Shown here: positions 8,597 to 17,678 of the stretch, one piece after another | How positions within the stretch are numbered: the stretch's first letter is position 1 | How the letters are laid out: every line of letters starts with the position of its first letter | NCBI RefSeq assembly: GCF_947489565.1 | Contig: NZ_CANLEA010000019.1 | Location: forward strand, 44,297 to 108,296 | Direction of reading: 5' to 3' | Length of the DNA: 64,000 nucleotides | Origin: an uncultured Kordia sp. | GTDB lineage: Bacteria; Bacteroidota; Bacteroidia; Flavobacteriales; Flavobacteriaceae | Notes under the pieces: model-generated | Seen by the model: only the letters and a program-made list of their open reading frames with translations | What the model was told of the DNA's origin: nothing | Databases searched by the model: none | Made by a program: the position numbers and the translations under genes

Positions 8597-9199
8597 ATGA
8601 ACAATCAAAACACATTCAATCCAAACGTTTCTCAAGATGTTTCCAGTAAAATTGTCACTGGATTGGAGCGTATTTCAGAAGTTTTTAAACTATTACTTTG
8701 GAAGAAGGCAAAACATATTGGCTTGAGTCCAATTCAAATTCAAATTCTAATCTTTGTCGCTTTTCACAAATCGGAACTTTGCAATGTGAGTCATTTGGCA
8801 AAAGAGTTTAATATCACCAAACCTACGATTAGTGATGCGATTAAAGTATTGGTCAAAAAAGAAATGATTTTCAAAGATCATTCACCAACCGATCAACGAA
8901 GCTATACGATTCAATTAACAGCCGCAGGAAAAGCAATTGTAGCAGAAACCAATGATTTTGCAGCACCTTTACAAGCGCAAGTCGATTCGTTTGATACAGC
9001 ACAGTTAGATGATTTTTTCAATACCTTAAGTTCGTTAATCTACAAGCTCAATCAAAGTGAAATACTAACGGTTCAGCGAACTTGCTACGCGTGTAAATTC
9101 TACCAAAAGAATGATAATACCGATTATTGCAATTTGCTTCAAGCAACCTTAAAAAGTCAAGACATTCGTATAGATTGTCCTGAGTTTGAAGAGAAATAA
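8597..9199 (+). CDS. MarR-family regulator with Cys-rich C-terminal tail
   Basis: Residues about 25-140 form a MarR winged helix: SPIQIQILIFVAFHK, NVSHLAKEFNITKPTISDAI (recognition helix) and DQRSYTIQLTAAGKAIV (wing). After the dimerisation helices comes an extra 40-residue tail with four cysteines (RTCYACKFY, DYCNLL, DCPEFEEK), which looks like a small zinc or redox site; ordinary MarR proteins lack it. The three palindromes upstream fit a MarR dimer. I infer a redox- or metal-responsive repressor of its own unit. Confidence 0.85.
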   Translation: MNNQNTFNPNVSQDVSSKIVTGLERISEVFKLLLWKKAKHIGLSPIQIQILIFVAFHKSELCNVSHLAKEFNITKPTISDAIKVLVKKEMIFKDHSPTDQRSYTIQLTAAGKAIVAETNDFAAPLQAQVDSFDTAQLDDFFNTLSSLIYKLNQSEILTVQRTCYACKFYQKNDNTDYCNLLQATLKSQDIRIDCPEFEEK

Positions 9200-9284
9200 T
9201 ACGTGTTGATTCTAAAACAAACAACGAAAAATTATACATGTCTACAGTTGTAACAATACAAGCAAATATGATACTAATTGCACA

Positions 9285-10952
9285 ATGATCAACACTATTT
9301 CACTACAACTCAAATATTTTTTTTCAAAGTTTACATTCCGCCGAAAAAAAGGAATTGAAGAGCGACTCAAAGCTTCTTATGGAAGTATAAAAGATGAGAA
9401 TTTCCATTTTTCTAAGATTGAAAAATACTTTCTTCACAAAGATCATTCAAAAGCACATCAGGTCATTTCAGATAAAACCTGTAATGATTTAGATTTTGAT
9501 GAGTTATTCATGTTTTTAGATCGAACACATTCTAAAATTGGACAACAATATTTATACAATAAACTTCGAACTATTCATCCAAATTCAGCACAAATGGAAT
9601 TAGATGAAGCGATTATTTCTGAATTATCTGAAAATGAAAAACTAAGAATTGAAGTTCAGAAAAAGTTAGAAAAACTCAATCATAAAGATGCTTATTATGT
9701 ACGAGCTTTATTTCAAGAATCACACATTTCACCTCCAAAATGGTTTTCAAGCATCAAAATACTAAGCTTTCTTAGTTTCATAACCATTGTACTTTCTTTT
9801 TATAAGCCTATTTTCTTTGGTGTTTTTTCGGCAATCTTTTGCATCAATTTGATCATTCACTATTGGAATAAAAAGAATTTGGTACAGTATATAAACTCTA
9901 TTCCGCAATTAATTCGATTAAATGCAGTTGCGGGACATTTATTTACAAACAAAAATTTGCAAAAGTTACAACCAAAGTTAACAGATGCAATACGAGTAAT
10001 TCGTAGTGTAAAGAACAAAATGTCGTTTTTTCAATTGGAAGCCAACTTACAGGGAGAATTTGCCATTTTCGCATGGTTTGTATTTGAAATTTTTAAGATC
10101 ACATTTCTTATAGAGCCGTTACTTTTGTTCGGAGTTTTACGAAAATTAGAAACCAAAAGAAACGAAATAGAATCTGTTTTCACTTTTGTGGGACATGTAG
10201 ACTTTTTGATTGCAATTGCTTCTGTGCGAGAAAGCGCAGTAAGGTATTGTATTCCAACAATTACTTCAAAAAGTGAAACTTGCGCAGATGAAATTCACCA
10301 TCCATTAATCCGTAATTGTGTAACCAACAATATTGATTTGCGTGATAAATCGTTATTACTTACAGGTTCTAATATGTCAGGAAAAACCTCATTCATTCGT
10401 GCAGTTGGAATTAACGTGATTACAGGTTTGACTATCAATACGTGCTTTGCGAAACAGATGTCGTTCCCGTGCATGCGGATATTTTCTGCAATTCGTATTA
10501 GTGATGATTTAATGAATGACAAAAGTTATTATTTTGAAGAAGTCATCACCATCAAAGAAATGATTGCTGAAAGTGAAAAAGATACGATCAATCTGTTTTT
10601 ATTAGATGAATTATTTAAAGGAACCAACACTGTAGAACGTATTTCGGCAGGAAAAGCTGTCTTATCCGCTTTAGCTAAAAATAACAATAAAGTATTGGTG
10701 TCTACGCACGATATTGAATTGACGGACATGCTAGCGGAAAACTATGAATTGTACCACTTTAGTGAAATTGTAGAAGAAAATACGGTAGCTTTTGATTACA
10801 AATTGAAAGAAGGAAAACTCAAAAATAGAAACGCGATCAGAATACTAGAAATGAATCAATATCCTACAGCAATCATTCAAGAAGCTATCGCAATCTCCAA
10901 AACATTAGATGACACGTATTTAAATCAAAAAAAAGACCAGCAAAACCACTGA
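9285..10952 (+). CDS. Membrane-associated MutS-like ATPase
   Basis: The C-terminal 220 residues match the MutS family ABC-type ATPase: Walker A GSNMSGKTSFIRAVG near residue 361, the acidic FLLDELFKGTNTVERISAG (Walker B and signature) near residue 440, and a switch His in VLVSTHDIEL. The N-terminal mismatch-recognition domains of MutS are absent. Instead there are hydrophobic segments around residues 153-190 and 265-285 that look membrane-embedded. These Bacteroidota 'MutS-related' proteins of about 550-600 residues are uncharacterised. A role in mismatch repair is doubtful because of the membrane segments. Confidence 0.82.
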   Translation: MINTISLQLKYFFSKFTFRRKKGIEERLKASYGSIKDENFHFSKIEKYFLHKDHSKAHQVISDKTCNDLDFDELFMFLDRTHSKIGQQYLYNKLRTIHPNSAQMELDEAIISELSENEKLRIEVQKKLEKLNHKDAYYVRALFQESHISPPKWFSSIKILSFLSFITIVLSFYKPIFFGVFSAIFCINLIIHYWNKKNLVQYINSIPQLIRLNAVAGHLFTNKNLQKLQPKLTDAIRVIRSVKNKMSFFQLEANLQGEFAIFAWFVFEIFKITFLIEPLLLFGVLRKLETKRNEIESVFTFVGHVDFLIAIASVRESAVRYCIPTITSKSETCADEIHHPLIRNCVTNNIDLRDKSLLLTGSNMSGKTSFIRAVGINVITGLTINTCFAKQMSFPCMRIFSAIRISDDLMNDKSYYFEEVITIKEMIAESEKDTINLFLLDELFKGTNTVERISAGKAVLSALAKNNNKVLVSTHDIELTDMLAENYELYHFSEIVEENTVAFDYKLKEGKLKNRNAIRILEMNQYPTAIIQEAIAISKTLDDTYLNQKKDQQNH

Positions 10953-10959
10953 TCTTTTT
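10929..10959. terminator. Hairpin terminator overlapping the end of the MutS-like gene
   Basis: AAAAAGACCAG (10930-10940) pairs with CTGATCTTTTT (10949-10959), with one mismatch-wobble. It includes the TGA of the MutS-like gene and has T/A runs on both sides, so it can serve the converging TPR gene as well. Confidence 0.6.
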
Positions 10960-10980
10960 CTATACTAAAATTATCTTTTG

Positions 10981-12270
10981 TTAAAGATTGGGAACAATTA
11001 CATGTCCGCCAACCCAACAATTCATTAAAATCTTTTCGCCACCTTTATAGCCTTTTTTGAAAATATCGGTTTTACTTGGCGCAGATTGCATATAGGTTGC
11101 CGCCAAACTACTCGCTTCACCTTTAACAGCGTTATCAACATTTCCCGCTTTGCGAGCAGTTTCGGCAGCTTTCCAATAAATGGCTCTTTTGGAAAAATCA
11201 TCCGTTCCGCAAGCATTGGCACTCGAACCGTACAAGCGTGATAAGTTTAAATACGCTCTTCCAGCAGTTGGATCAGCTTTTGCAGCTTTTAAATAATACG
11301 AACGTGCTTTTGATTTCTGATTTTTCTTTTCAGCAGTTTTGCCTAATTTGTTCAACATCGCCGCTTTCTTAGCAGCATCCGTTTCCAATTCAATATATTG
11401 TGTCAAGTACATTTCCGCTTTTTCAGAATTGCCTTTGCGAGAATGAATTTGATACAAATAATATTTTGAATTCGCATTGGGTTCTATAGCGTCAATTGTT
11501 TCAACCATTTCAACAAACAATGCATCATCTTCACATTTTTTAGCATCTAACTGTCCAGCGGCTTTTCGAAGCCAACCGATATTGGTGGCATTGGTTTCAA
11601 ACTTTTTTTCCAACATCGGAATCAAAGTTTCACAAGTCGCCACCTTTTCAACATACACATTCATATTGGTGGTGAGTTTCTCTATAGCTTCTTTATTTTT
11701 CGGAGTTTTTTCTTTTTCAGAAGCTAACTTTTCTTTTACAAGCTCATGCTTTTCCATAAGATTTTCAAGCGAAATCCCGTATGTTCCAGCTTGATACATC
11801 TTGTAATACAACTCAAAGTAATAATACAAATTCACTGGATTCGTAAAATTTGCTTTGTCTTGAGTAAAAGCATCGTCAAACCATTTGTATTGTTCTGCAA
11901 TTGTGCCGATGTTGTATTTAATCATCAAAGCGCCAATCTTTGGTAAAAAGACTCCTTTTTTAGTTTTCTCAGGAAAAAATGCCAATCGATCTTTTAGCAA
12001 CTGAATTAACGAGGAAGCTGCTTGTTTTTTGTCGGAGGCTTGTTTCAATTCATAATTGAGTAATTTTTCACCGTATGCATAAATCACATAATTTGTGGTA
12101 GCACAATCTTTTCGAAGTTTTTCTAATTGTGGTGCGGCTTCTGCGTATCGCTTTGTTTTTACATTCTCTGCAAAAAGCGAAAGTGTTTCGTTACAATTGT
12201 GTTGGGCTTTCATCAAAAAGCTTGTCAACACACATAAAATGGTAACTTTCCATGTGTTTTTTGTGTTCAT
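10981..12270 (-). CDS. Secreted tetratricopeptide-repeat protein
   Basis: The start MNTKNTWKVTILCVLTSFLMKAQ gives a normal signal peptide; a start 8 codons upstream is less likely. Residues 25-415 are alpha-helical with TPR-like units, clearest at KYYLYQIHSRKGNSEKAEMYLTQYIEL and KARSYYLKAAKADPTAGRAYLNLSRLYG. The C-terminus (GEKILMNCWVGGHVIVPNL) is conserved in similar Flavobacteriaceae proteins I have seen. Scaffold function in the periplasm is the family expectation; the partner is unknown. Confidence 0.78.
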   Translation of the reverse strand: MNTKNTWKVTILCVLTSFLMKAQHNCNETLSLFAENVKTKRYAEAAPQLEKLRKDCATTNYVIYAYGEKLLNYELKQASDKKQAASSLIQLLKDRLAFFPEKTKKGVFLPKIGALMIKYNIGTIAEQYKWFDDAFTQDKANFTNPVNLYYYFELYYKMYQAGTYGISLENLMEKHELVKEKLASEKEKTPKNKEAIEKLTTNMNVYVEKVATCETLIPMLEKKFETNATNIGWLRKAAGQLDAKKCEDDALFVEMVETIDAIEPNANSKYYLYQIHSRKGNSEKAEMYLTQYIELETDAAKKAAMLNKLGKTAEKKNQKSKARSYYLKAAKADPTAGRAYLNLSRLYGSSANACGTDDFSKRAIYWKAAETARKAGNVDNAVKGEASSLAATYMQSAPSKTDIFKKGYKGGEKILMNCWVGGHVIVPNL

Positions 12271-12433
12271 AATTTCAATTTTAATCGGTTTCAATAGAAA
12301 AGGTCACAAAATGTATACCGAAACGATCATTGAAAACGAGCAAAAACACATGGATTAGGATTACAGTAAATTCAATATAAATTATTTAGTGTATGCTGAA
12401 GAATGAAGAAGCGACTGTAGAAGCCGCCAAATT

Positions 12434-12571
12434 TTAATCACATCCACGAACAGTGCGTGCAGTAGTTGTATTCCTAGTTCTTGTACTCCAGCCACCTTTT
12501 AGTTCGCTAGCACTGAAGCTGGAAATTGTTTTTTTAGCAAGTCTTAATGAAGTGAAATTTCTTTTTTTCAT
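12434..12571 (-). CDS. GG-leader RiPP precursor-like peptide 1 (45 aa)
   Basis: The peptide reads MKKRNFTSLRLAKKTISSFS in its leader, then ASELKGG and an 18-residue core WSTRTRNTTTARTVRGCD. The leader motif LxLxKKTISxF...GG is the one found in Bacteroidota class I lanthipeptide-like or TIGR04149-like precursors. The core is rich in Thr (six) with one Ser and a single Cys, so at most one thioether ring is possible. No lanthionine synthetase is encoded nearby. I am fairly sure it is a gene because three further peptides in the region share the leader. Confidence 0.75.
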   Translation of the reverse strand: MKKRNFTSLRLAKKTISSFSASELKGGWSTRTRNTTTARTVRGCD

Positions 12572-12723
12572 GATTTAAAAATTTGGGTTTATAATACTTG
12601 TAAAGTATAAAAACTAATGATAAATCATGTATAGAAAAACCATCACAGCATTACACGAAAACAATCTTACTTAAAAATGGTCTTAGGAAAGTTGGACATT
12701 TTTCATTAACTCGATAGAAAACA

Positions 12724-12751
12724 TAAAAAATCCCAGCTTTGATGACTGGGA
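12724..12751 (-). terminator. Terminator of the 91-residue GG-leader peptide gene
   Basis: On the minus strand TCCCAG and CTGGGA pair across an 8-base loop, followed by a run of T. It lies about 25 bases after the stop codon of the upstream peptide gene. Confidence 0.65.
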
Positions 12752-12774
12752 CTTTTCGTTTTTAAATTAAATTC

Positions 12775-13050
12775 TTAACACGGACTATCGATACTCTCTG
12801 CTACTGAAGTACAATCTGCAAATAATGATTGAGGCGCACAGTTAACGGAACCTGTTGTGTTATACTCTAAGGATGTATCATCTTCTGACGGATCACAAGC
12901 TGTTATAAACTCACTTGGACAACCAATTAAATTGCACCAAGAAATAGAATGCGTAGTTATGACTAACGATGCGTGTGAACCACCAACTATATGAAAGCTG
13001 GCAATAGATTTTTTGTTGAGGTTTAAACTTTTAAGACTTTTTTTTCTCAT
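12775..13050 (-). CDS. GG-leader RiPP precursor-like peptide 2 (91 aa)
   Basis: The start MRKKSLKSLNLNKKSIASF is chosen over an upstream in-frame ATG because it aligns with the leaders of the other peptides. After FHIVGG comes a 67-residue core with six Cys (ISWCNLIGC, ACDPS, NCAPQ, ADCTS, DSPC) and many Ser/Thr. This is the Cys-richest of the four peptides in this stretch and could carry disulfides or thioethers. The presumed function is a secreted modified peptide; the modifying enzymes are not in the window. Confidence 0.78.
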   Translation of the reverse strand: MRKKSLKSLNLNKKSIASFHIVGGSHASLVITTHSISWCNLIGCPSEFITACDPSEDDTSLEYNTTGSVNCAPQSLFADCTSVAESIDSPC

Positions 13051-13263
13051 GATATATAATATTGGTTGTAGGAAAAGGTATAACAATAAATTGTAAATCA
13101 TGTACGGTAATTCCGTAATTAACTTTTATACAGTTGATTACGTGAGTGTTTTTTTGAAAAATACTAAGCATGCAAGTGCTTACGATACAAGTCACAAGCA
13201 GATATTTACTGTGAGAAACACAAAAAAGAACTTTGTCTATTTAGATTTTATTTTTTAAACTGT

Positions 13264-14718
13264 TTATTCATCCACTTTGTAGAATTGGAATCTATTATTT
13301 CCCCAAACTAAGCCAATTTTATCGTTTTCAATTTGAAATGTTCCTTGATCGCCTATAGTCAAATCAATAAATTTTAAATCTCCTAAAGCTGTTAGAACTT
13401 TGGTATCTCCATTGTTGGGATCGTTCACAAATAGCTTATTATTTTTAATGCTTATTTCAATAAAATAATCACCAATATTGGGAACTTGATAATTTAGCTT
13501 GTATTTACCTGTGAATTTGCTGAGTTCTTCGTTGCTTAATTCGACGGTTTTAACAGTTCTTGTGTCACTTATTCCCAAGTCATAATGTTTAGAGATTGCT
13601 CTTGAAATTTCGTCAATCAGACTATTTCCATTATCCGCATTTGTCATAATAACCACAGCATATCCACGTTTTGTAAACGAGAGGAATCTATTGGTAAAAC
13701 CAGCATTTTTTCCACCGTGACGAAATATCAAAAAGTCTTCACCTGAATGTAACGAAGGACCTAATCCCCAATCGTTTTTGTGCTTCGTAAGCATTTTAAC
13801 AACAGTTTCTTTTTGTAAAACCGCATTTTCTTTGCCTTTTAAAATTTCTTGAATTTCAATACAGTATTTTGCTAAATCGGATGGCGTAGTCCACAAACCT
13901 GCAGCAGCTTTCTCAGGGTAATTGTGCCACAATCCATCTATTATTTTTCCTTGAAAATCATACGCTGCACTTGCATTGGCTTCCCGATTAGCTAACGGTT
14001 GTTCAAACGTACTGTTTTCCATGTTCATAATTTCTAACACATTACTAGCCATATAGGTTTCTAATGACTGCTGCGTAACATCTTCAATCACTTTTTGAGC
14101 AATAGTATAACCTCCGCCAGAATAACGCCATATTGAACCAGGAACAGTGTCTACGAATATTTTAGAAGTATTTCCTTCTCCGTTTAAAACTTGAGTTGTC
14201 GTTGGAAATGTAGCCGATTGTTTATAACCCGGAAATCCGTGAACCGTTACACCAGCAGTATGCGTCAGTAATCTTCTAAGCGTGACTTTTTCGTTTTTTG
14301 TAAACTCATTATCAGGAATTTTCCAATCTTTCAGATAATTATTTACATCTTCATCAAGATCAAGTATGCCTTTTTCAACTAATTGTAATACAGCTAATGC
14401 GGCTATAGGTTTACTGATAGAACCTGCTTGAAACATCGTATTTTCGTCAACTTTAGCTCCCGTATTAGAATTTGCAATTCCGTATCCTTTTGCCCATTTT
14501 AATTTTCCATCTTCTACAACAGCGATACTCACTCCAGGAACTTTATAGAAGTTCATTCGATCCACAATATTAAACGTCTTTACAGGATCGCCTTCTACTT
14601 GTATTCCTAATAACAAACCATTTTCGATCGTTTGAATTTCATTTAAATCTTGCTTTTTATCGGAGGTTTGACTTTGACATGAAATGCATATCAAAAAAAT
14701 ACATATTAATCTTTTCAT
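13264..14718 (-). CDS. Serine hydrolase lipoprotein, class C beta-lactamase fold
   Basis: The signal ends in CISCQSQ, a lipobox. The catalytic SxxK is in FQAGSISKPIAALAVL, the second motif is the Tyr of WRYSGGGYTIAQ, and the third is the HGG of FRHGGKNAGF. Overall length of 484 with a C-terminal beta domain (from about residue 390, KFTGKYKLNY) fits the esterase/D-aminopeptidase branch rather than a true AmpC. It probably hydrolyses an ester or peptide in the periplasm. It lies between two GG-leader peptide genes on the same strand, which raises the possibility of peptide processing. Confidence 0.85.
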   Translation of the reverse strand: MKRLICIFLICISCQSQTSDKKQDLNEIQTIENGLLLGIQVEGDPVKTFNIVDRMNFYKVPGVSIAVVEDGKLKWAKGYGIANSNTGAKVDENTMFQAGSISKPIAALAVLQLVEKGILDLDEDVNNYLKDWKIPDNEFTKNEKVTLRRLLTHTAGVTVHGFPGYKQSATFPTTTQVLNGEGNTSKIFVDTVPGSIWRYSGGGYTIAQKVIEDVTQQSLETYMASNVLEIMNMENSTFEQPLANREANASAAYDFQGKIIDGLWHNYPEKAAAGLWTTPSDLAKYCIEIQEILKGKENAVLQKETVVKMLTKHKNDWGLGPSLHSGEDFLIFRHGGKNAGFTNRFLSFTKRGYAVVIMTNADNGNSLIDEISRAISKHYDLGISDTRTVKTVELSNEELSKFTGKYKLNYQVPNIGDYFIEISIKNNKLFVNDPNNGDTKVLTALGDLKFIDLTIGDQGTFQIENDKIGLVWGNNRFQFYKVDE

Positions 14719-14812
14719 CGGTTTGTTTGATTTTTCTGTTAATGTTGGATAAAGTTAACAAATACAAACCGAATAAAATACGGAATCGTATTATGAAAGC
14801 ATTAAAGAAAAT

Positions 14813-14840
14813 AAAAAATCCCAACATGCTTGTTGAGATT
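14813..14840 (-). terminator. Terminator downstream of GG-leader peptide 3
   Basis: On the minus strand AATCTCAACA pairs with TGTTGGGATT (one mismatch-wobble), followed by T6. It lies about 85 bases beyond the peptide stop, in line with the same arrangement at peptide 2. Confidence 0.55.
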
Positions 14841-14926
14841 ACTATAATCGATCTTTTTTGATGGAGAATTTGCAGTTACTACATAAAAAAGCGAACCAAA
14901 GTCCGCCTTTATGCTCTGATACGTTT

Positions 14927-15067
14927 CTATTTTTTAGAACCACAAATATGTGGGCAGGATCTTGTAATGTTTTGAATTGTTGTCAAGCCACCTTTTACTT
15001 CATTGGAAGTAATGCTAGCAATTGATTTCTTTTTAAGCTCTAATGATTTAAGATTCGTTGTTTTCAT
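14927..15067 (-). CDS. GG-leader RiPP precursor-like peptide 3 (46 aa)
   Basis: Leader MKTTNLKSLELKKKSIASIT then SNEVKGG, followed by the 19-residue core LTTIQNITRSCPHICGSKK. The core has two Cys spaced by three residues (CPHIC) and a few Thr/Ser. The leader matches peptides 1, 2 and 4. It is transcribed divergently from the acylase gene, with 164 bases between the two start codons. Confidence 0.77.
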   Translation of the reverse strand: MKTTNLKSLELKKKSIASITSNEVKGGLTTIQNITRSCPHICGSKK

Positions 15068-15231
15068 GATTAAGAATTTGGATTAAACTAAGCTTAAATA
15101 TAAAAAACAAAATCCTGTTTTATAAACCAAAAAAACTGACATAACTGCCAGATTTTTTAATAAACATTCTTGTTCTTTGAATGCTGCTATAGTTTTGTTA
15201 TAAAAGTTGTATTTTTAGTCAAAATGATACT

Positions 15232-17370
15232 ATGAATATTCAAGGCAGCGAACAAATTACCATTACCAGAAACTCACAAGGAATCCCAAAAGTGATTGCT
15301 AAAAATGAATTAGATATTTATTTCGGAATGGGATATTGTCATGCAATGGATAGAGGATCACAAATGTTGCTAATGCGCATTTTAGGACAAGGAACTGCCT
15401 CAGAACATTTGGCAAATGAACCTGAAATGCTTGAAATAGATCGTTTTTTTAGACAAATGAATTGGAATGGTCATCTTGAAAGCGAAATAGAAAAATTCAC
15501 CAAAGAAGAAATCGAAAAATTAAAGGCCTATTGCGAAGGTGTCAAAGTATCGTTTTCTAAAAAAACTCCTTGGGCATTTAAAAATCTTTTAAAATATAAA
15601 AAGTTTGATTGGGAAATTTCAGATATCCTATTGTTAGGAAGAATGAGCGGATATTTGACTTTAGCACAATCGCAAGGTGAAATAGAACGACTTTTTATAG
15701 AAATGGTACAAAAGGATACGCCAAGAGAAATGCTTGAAGAACTGTTTCCAGATATTTTAGATACGTATGATGAAGAGATTCTCAAGAAAATAAAATTACA
15801 AGGAAAAATTATTCCAGATGCAGTCAAATGGAATGCTATGATTGCTCCTTTAATGGCATCCAATAATTGGGTCGTGGCAGGTAAAAAAACGCAAAGCGGC
15901 ATGCCGATTCTTTCTAATGATCCGCATTTGGAAATAAATCGAATTCCTACGGTATGGTATGAAATGCAATTTGAACTTGACGATAAAGCAGCATATACCG
16001 CAACAATGCCTGGGATAAGCGCGATGCTTATTGGGAGAACTAAAGACTTGTCTTGGGGAGCAACCTATACTTTTATGGATGCGATGGATTCTTGGATAGA
16101 ACAGTGTAAAGATGGAAAATACTTGAAAGATGGTGCATGGCACGATTTTACAGTTCGTAAAGAAATGATACATCGTAAAAAGGATTCAGATATTGAGTTT
16201 ATAGTTTATGAAAACGACCACGGATTTTTGGAAGGGAATCCTTTTGAAGAAGGATATTATTTAGCAAATCGTTGGTCAGGGAGTCTAGGAGGTGCAGATT
16301 CAATAAAAAGCGGTTTAAAGCTATGGAATGCTAAAAGTGTGCAAGAAGGAATGGAAGTTCTTGGAAAACTAGAAATGTCGTTTAATTGGGTACTTGCAGA
16401 CGTTCAAGGGAATATTGGATATCAAATGTCAGGCTTATTACCGATACGAAAAAATGGAAATAATGGATTTGTACCGCTAATTGGCTGGGAAAAGGAAAAT
16501 GATTGGCAAGGATTTTATCCGCATTCTGATTTACCAAGACGTTATAATCCTAAAGAAGGTTTTATTGCGACAGCGAATGAAAATTTGAGTCAATATGGAA
16601 AGGTGAATCCGCATACCATAACCATGGGAAGCTACAGAGCGGATAGAATATGTAAAATACTAGAAGCAGAAGAGAAAATTACCGTAGATTTTATAAAAGA
16701 AATGCATTATGACACCTATTCATTGCAAGCAGAAAAAATGATGCCTTTTATAAAAACGTTACTCCCGAAAACTGAAAATGGGGACATTCTTCAACATTGG
16801 GATTATTGCTATGATACAGATTCAAAAGGTGCATATCTATTTGAACAAATTTATAGAACGCTTTACGCAGAAGTATTTGGGAAAGTACTCGGTAAAGATG
16901 TGAATGACTTTTTACAAAATGAAACAGGCGTTTATATTGATTTTTACGCCAATTTTGATGCTATTTTATTAGCAGATCAATCCAAATGGTTTGGCGATAA
17001 AACCAAAACGGAAATCTATCGAGAAGCAATAGAGAAAGCTTTACAAACCAAAGCAAAACCTTGGGGAGATTTCAATCAATTTTACTTAACAGATATCTTA
17101 CTAGGAGAGAAGCTACCTAAGTTTTTAGGGTTTAATAAAGGTCCATATCCTTTACCTGGAGGAAGAGCCACCATTCATCAAGGACAAGTCTATAAAAGTA
17201 ATGGAAGACAGACTTCTTTTGCTCCTTCTTTCCGAATGGTTACAGATATGTCAACAGAAACTATTTTCACAAACATAGCTGGTGGAGTATCTGATAAGCG
17301 TTTTTCTAAATATTATACGAGTGATTTTAAAAATTGGCAATCTAAAATTTATAAGAAGATAGATTTATAA
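15232..17370 (+). CDS. Penicillin-acylase-family Ntn hydrolase without signal peptide
   Basis: The 712-residue protein shows the family layout: an alpha-chain beginning ITITRNSQGIPKVIAKNELD with GYCHAMDRGSQM, then the autoproteolysis site ASNNWVVAGKKT with nucleophile Ser210, then the beta-chain with SNDPHLEINRIPTVWYEM, SWGATYTFMDAMD and a terminal PLPGGRATIHQG. Known members hydrolyse N-acyl bonds (penicillins, acyl-homoserine lactones) in the periplasm. Here the protein starts directly at the alpha-chain with MNIQGSEQ and no export signal. The linker before Ser210 is about as long as usual. Divergent neighbour is a GG-leader peptide gene. Confidence 0.9.
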   Translation: MNIQGSEQITITRNSQGIPKVIAKNELDIYFGMGYCHAMDRGSQMLLMRILGQGTASEHLANEPEMLEIDRFFRQMNWNGHLESEIEKFTKEEIEKLKAYCEGVKVSFSKKTPWAFKNLLKYKKFDWEISDILLLGRMSGYLTLAQSQGEIERLFIEMVQKDTPREMLEELFPDILDTYDEEILKKIKLQGKIIPDAVKWNAMIAPLMASNNWVVAGKKTQSGMPILSNDPHLEINRIPTVWYEMQFELDDKAAYTATMPGISAMLIGRTKDLSWGATYTFMDAMDSWIEQCKDGKYLKDGAWHDFTVRKEMIHRKKDSDIEFIVYENDHGFLEGNPFEEGYYLANRWSGSLGGADSIKSGLKLWNAKSVQEGMEVLGKLEMSFNWVLADVQGNIGYQMSGLLPIRKNGNNGFVPLIGWEKENDWQGFYPHSDLPRRYNPKEGFIATANENLSQYGKVNPHTITMGSYRADRICKILEAEEKITVDFIKEMHYDTYSLQAEKMMPFIKTLLPKTENGDILQHWDYCYDTDSKGAYLFEQIYRTLYAEVFGKVLGKDVNDFLQNETGVYIDFYANFDAILLADQSKWFGDKTKTEIYREAIEKALQTKAKPWGDFNQFYLTDILLGEKLPKFLGFNKGPYPLPGGRATIHQGQVYKSNGRQTSFAPSFRMVTDMSTETIFTNIAGGVSDKRFSKYYTSDFKNWQSKIYKKIDL

Positions 17371-17678
17371 TATACTTTGATGGTATTATAAACTTTTATG
17401 AAAATTGAAAAATCCCAACAGCAATGTTGGGATTTAATTTTTAGAAGAATTTCTTAATACTTCAAGTTTCTACAATCGTACTTTTTTGATAGAGGATTTA
17501 GCTTATTAAAATGAGCTTAAAGTTCTTTTACATTGAACACTTTTCAATCTAACAACAACCAATCTTTCGTTTTCCACTAATTCATTTCATTTTTCCCTCA
17601 ATTCATTGCAATGCTATTTCAAAAACTGCCTCTTCAAGATACTTTTGGTGTGTTATTAATCATGAAATATTACACACT
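17371..17678. other. Gene-free stretch between the acylase and TonB-dependent receptor genes
   Basis: Apart from the terminator hairpin at 17411-17434 I see no open frame, leader peptide or repeat that I can support. The stretch is AT-rich and contains the receptor's promoter region presumably near its right end. Confidence 0.5.
17411..17434 (+). terminator. Terminator of the acylase gene
   Basis: AATCCCAACA and TGTTGGGATT form a perfect 10-base stem around the loop GCAA, followed by a T-rich tract. It begins 41 bases after the stop. Confidence 0.8.

Noticed and set aside
14679..14861. 60-codon plus-strand open frame
   Set aside because: It lies mostly opposite the signal-peptide end of the serine hydrolase gene and its intergenic region; no recognisable features.
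14836..17500. Decayed precursor genes suggested by similar sequences after the terminators (ATCGATCTTTTTTGATGGAG and ATCGTACTTTTTTGATAGAG)
   Set aside because: Similarity is short and AT-rich, and no leader-like remnant could be translated.
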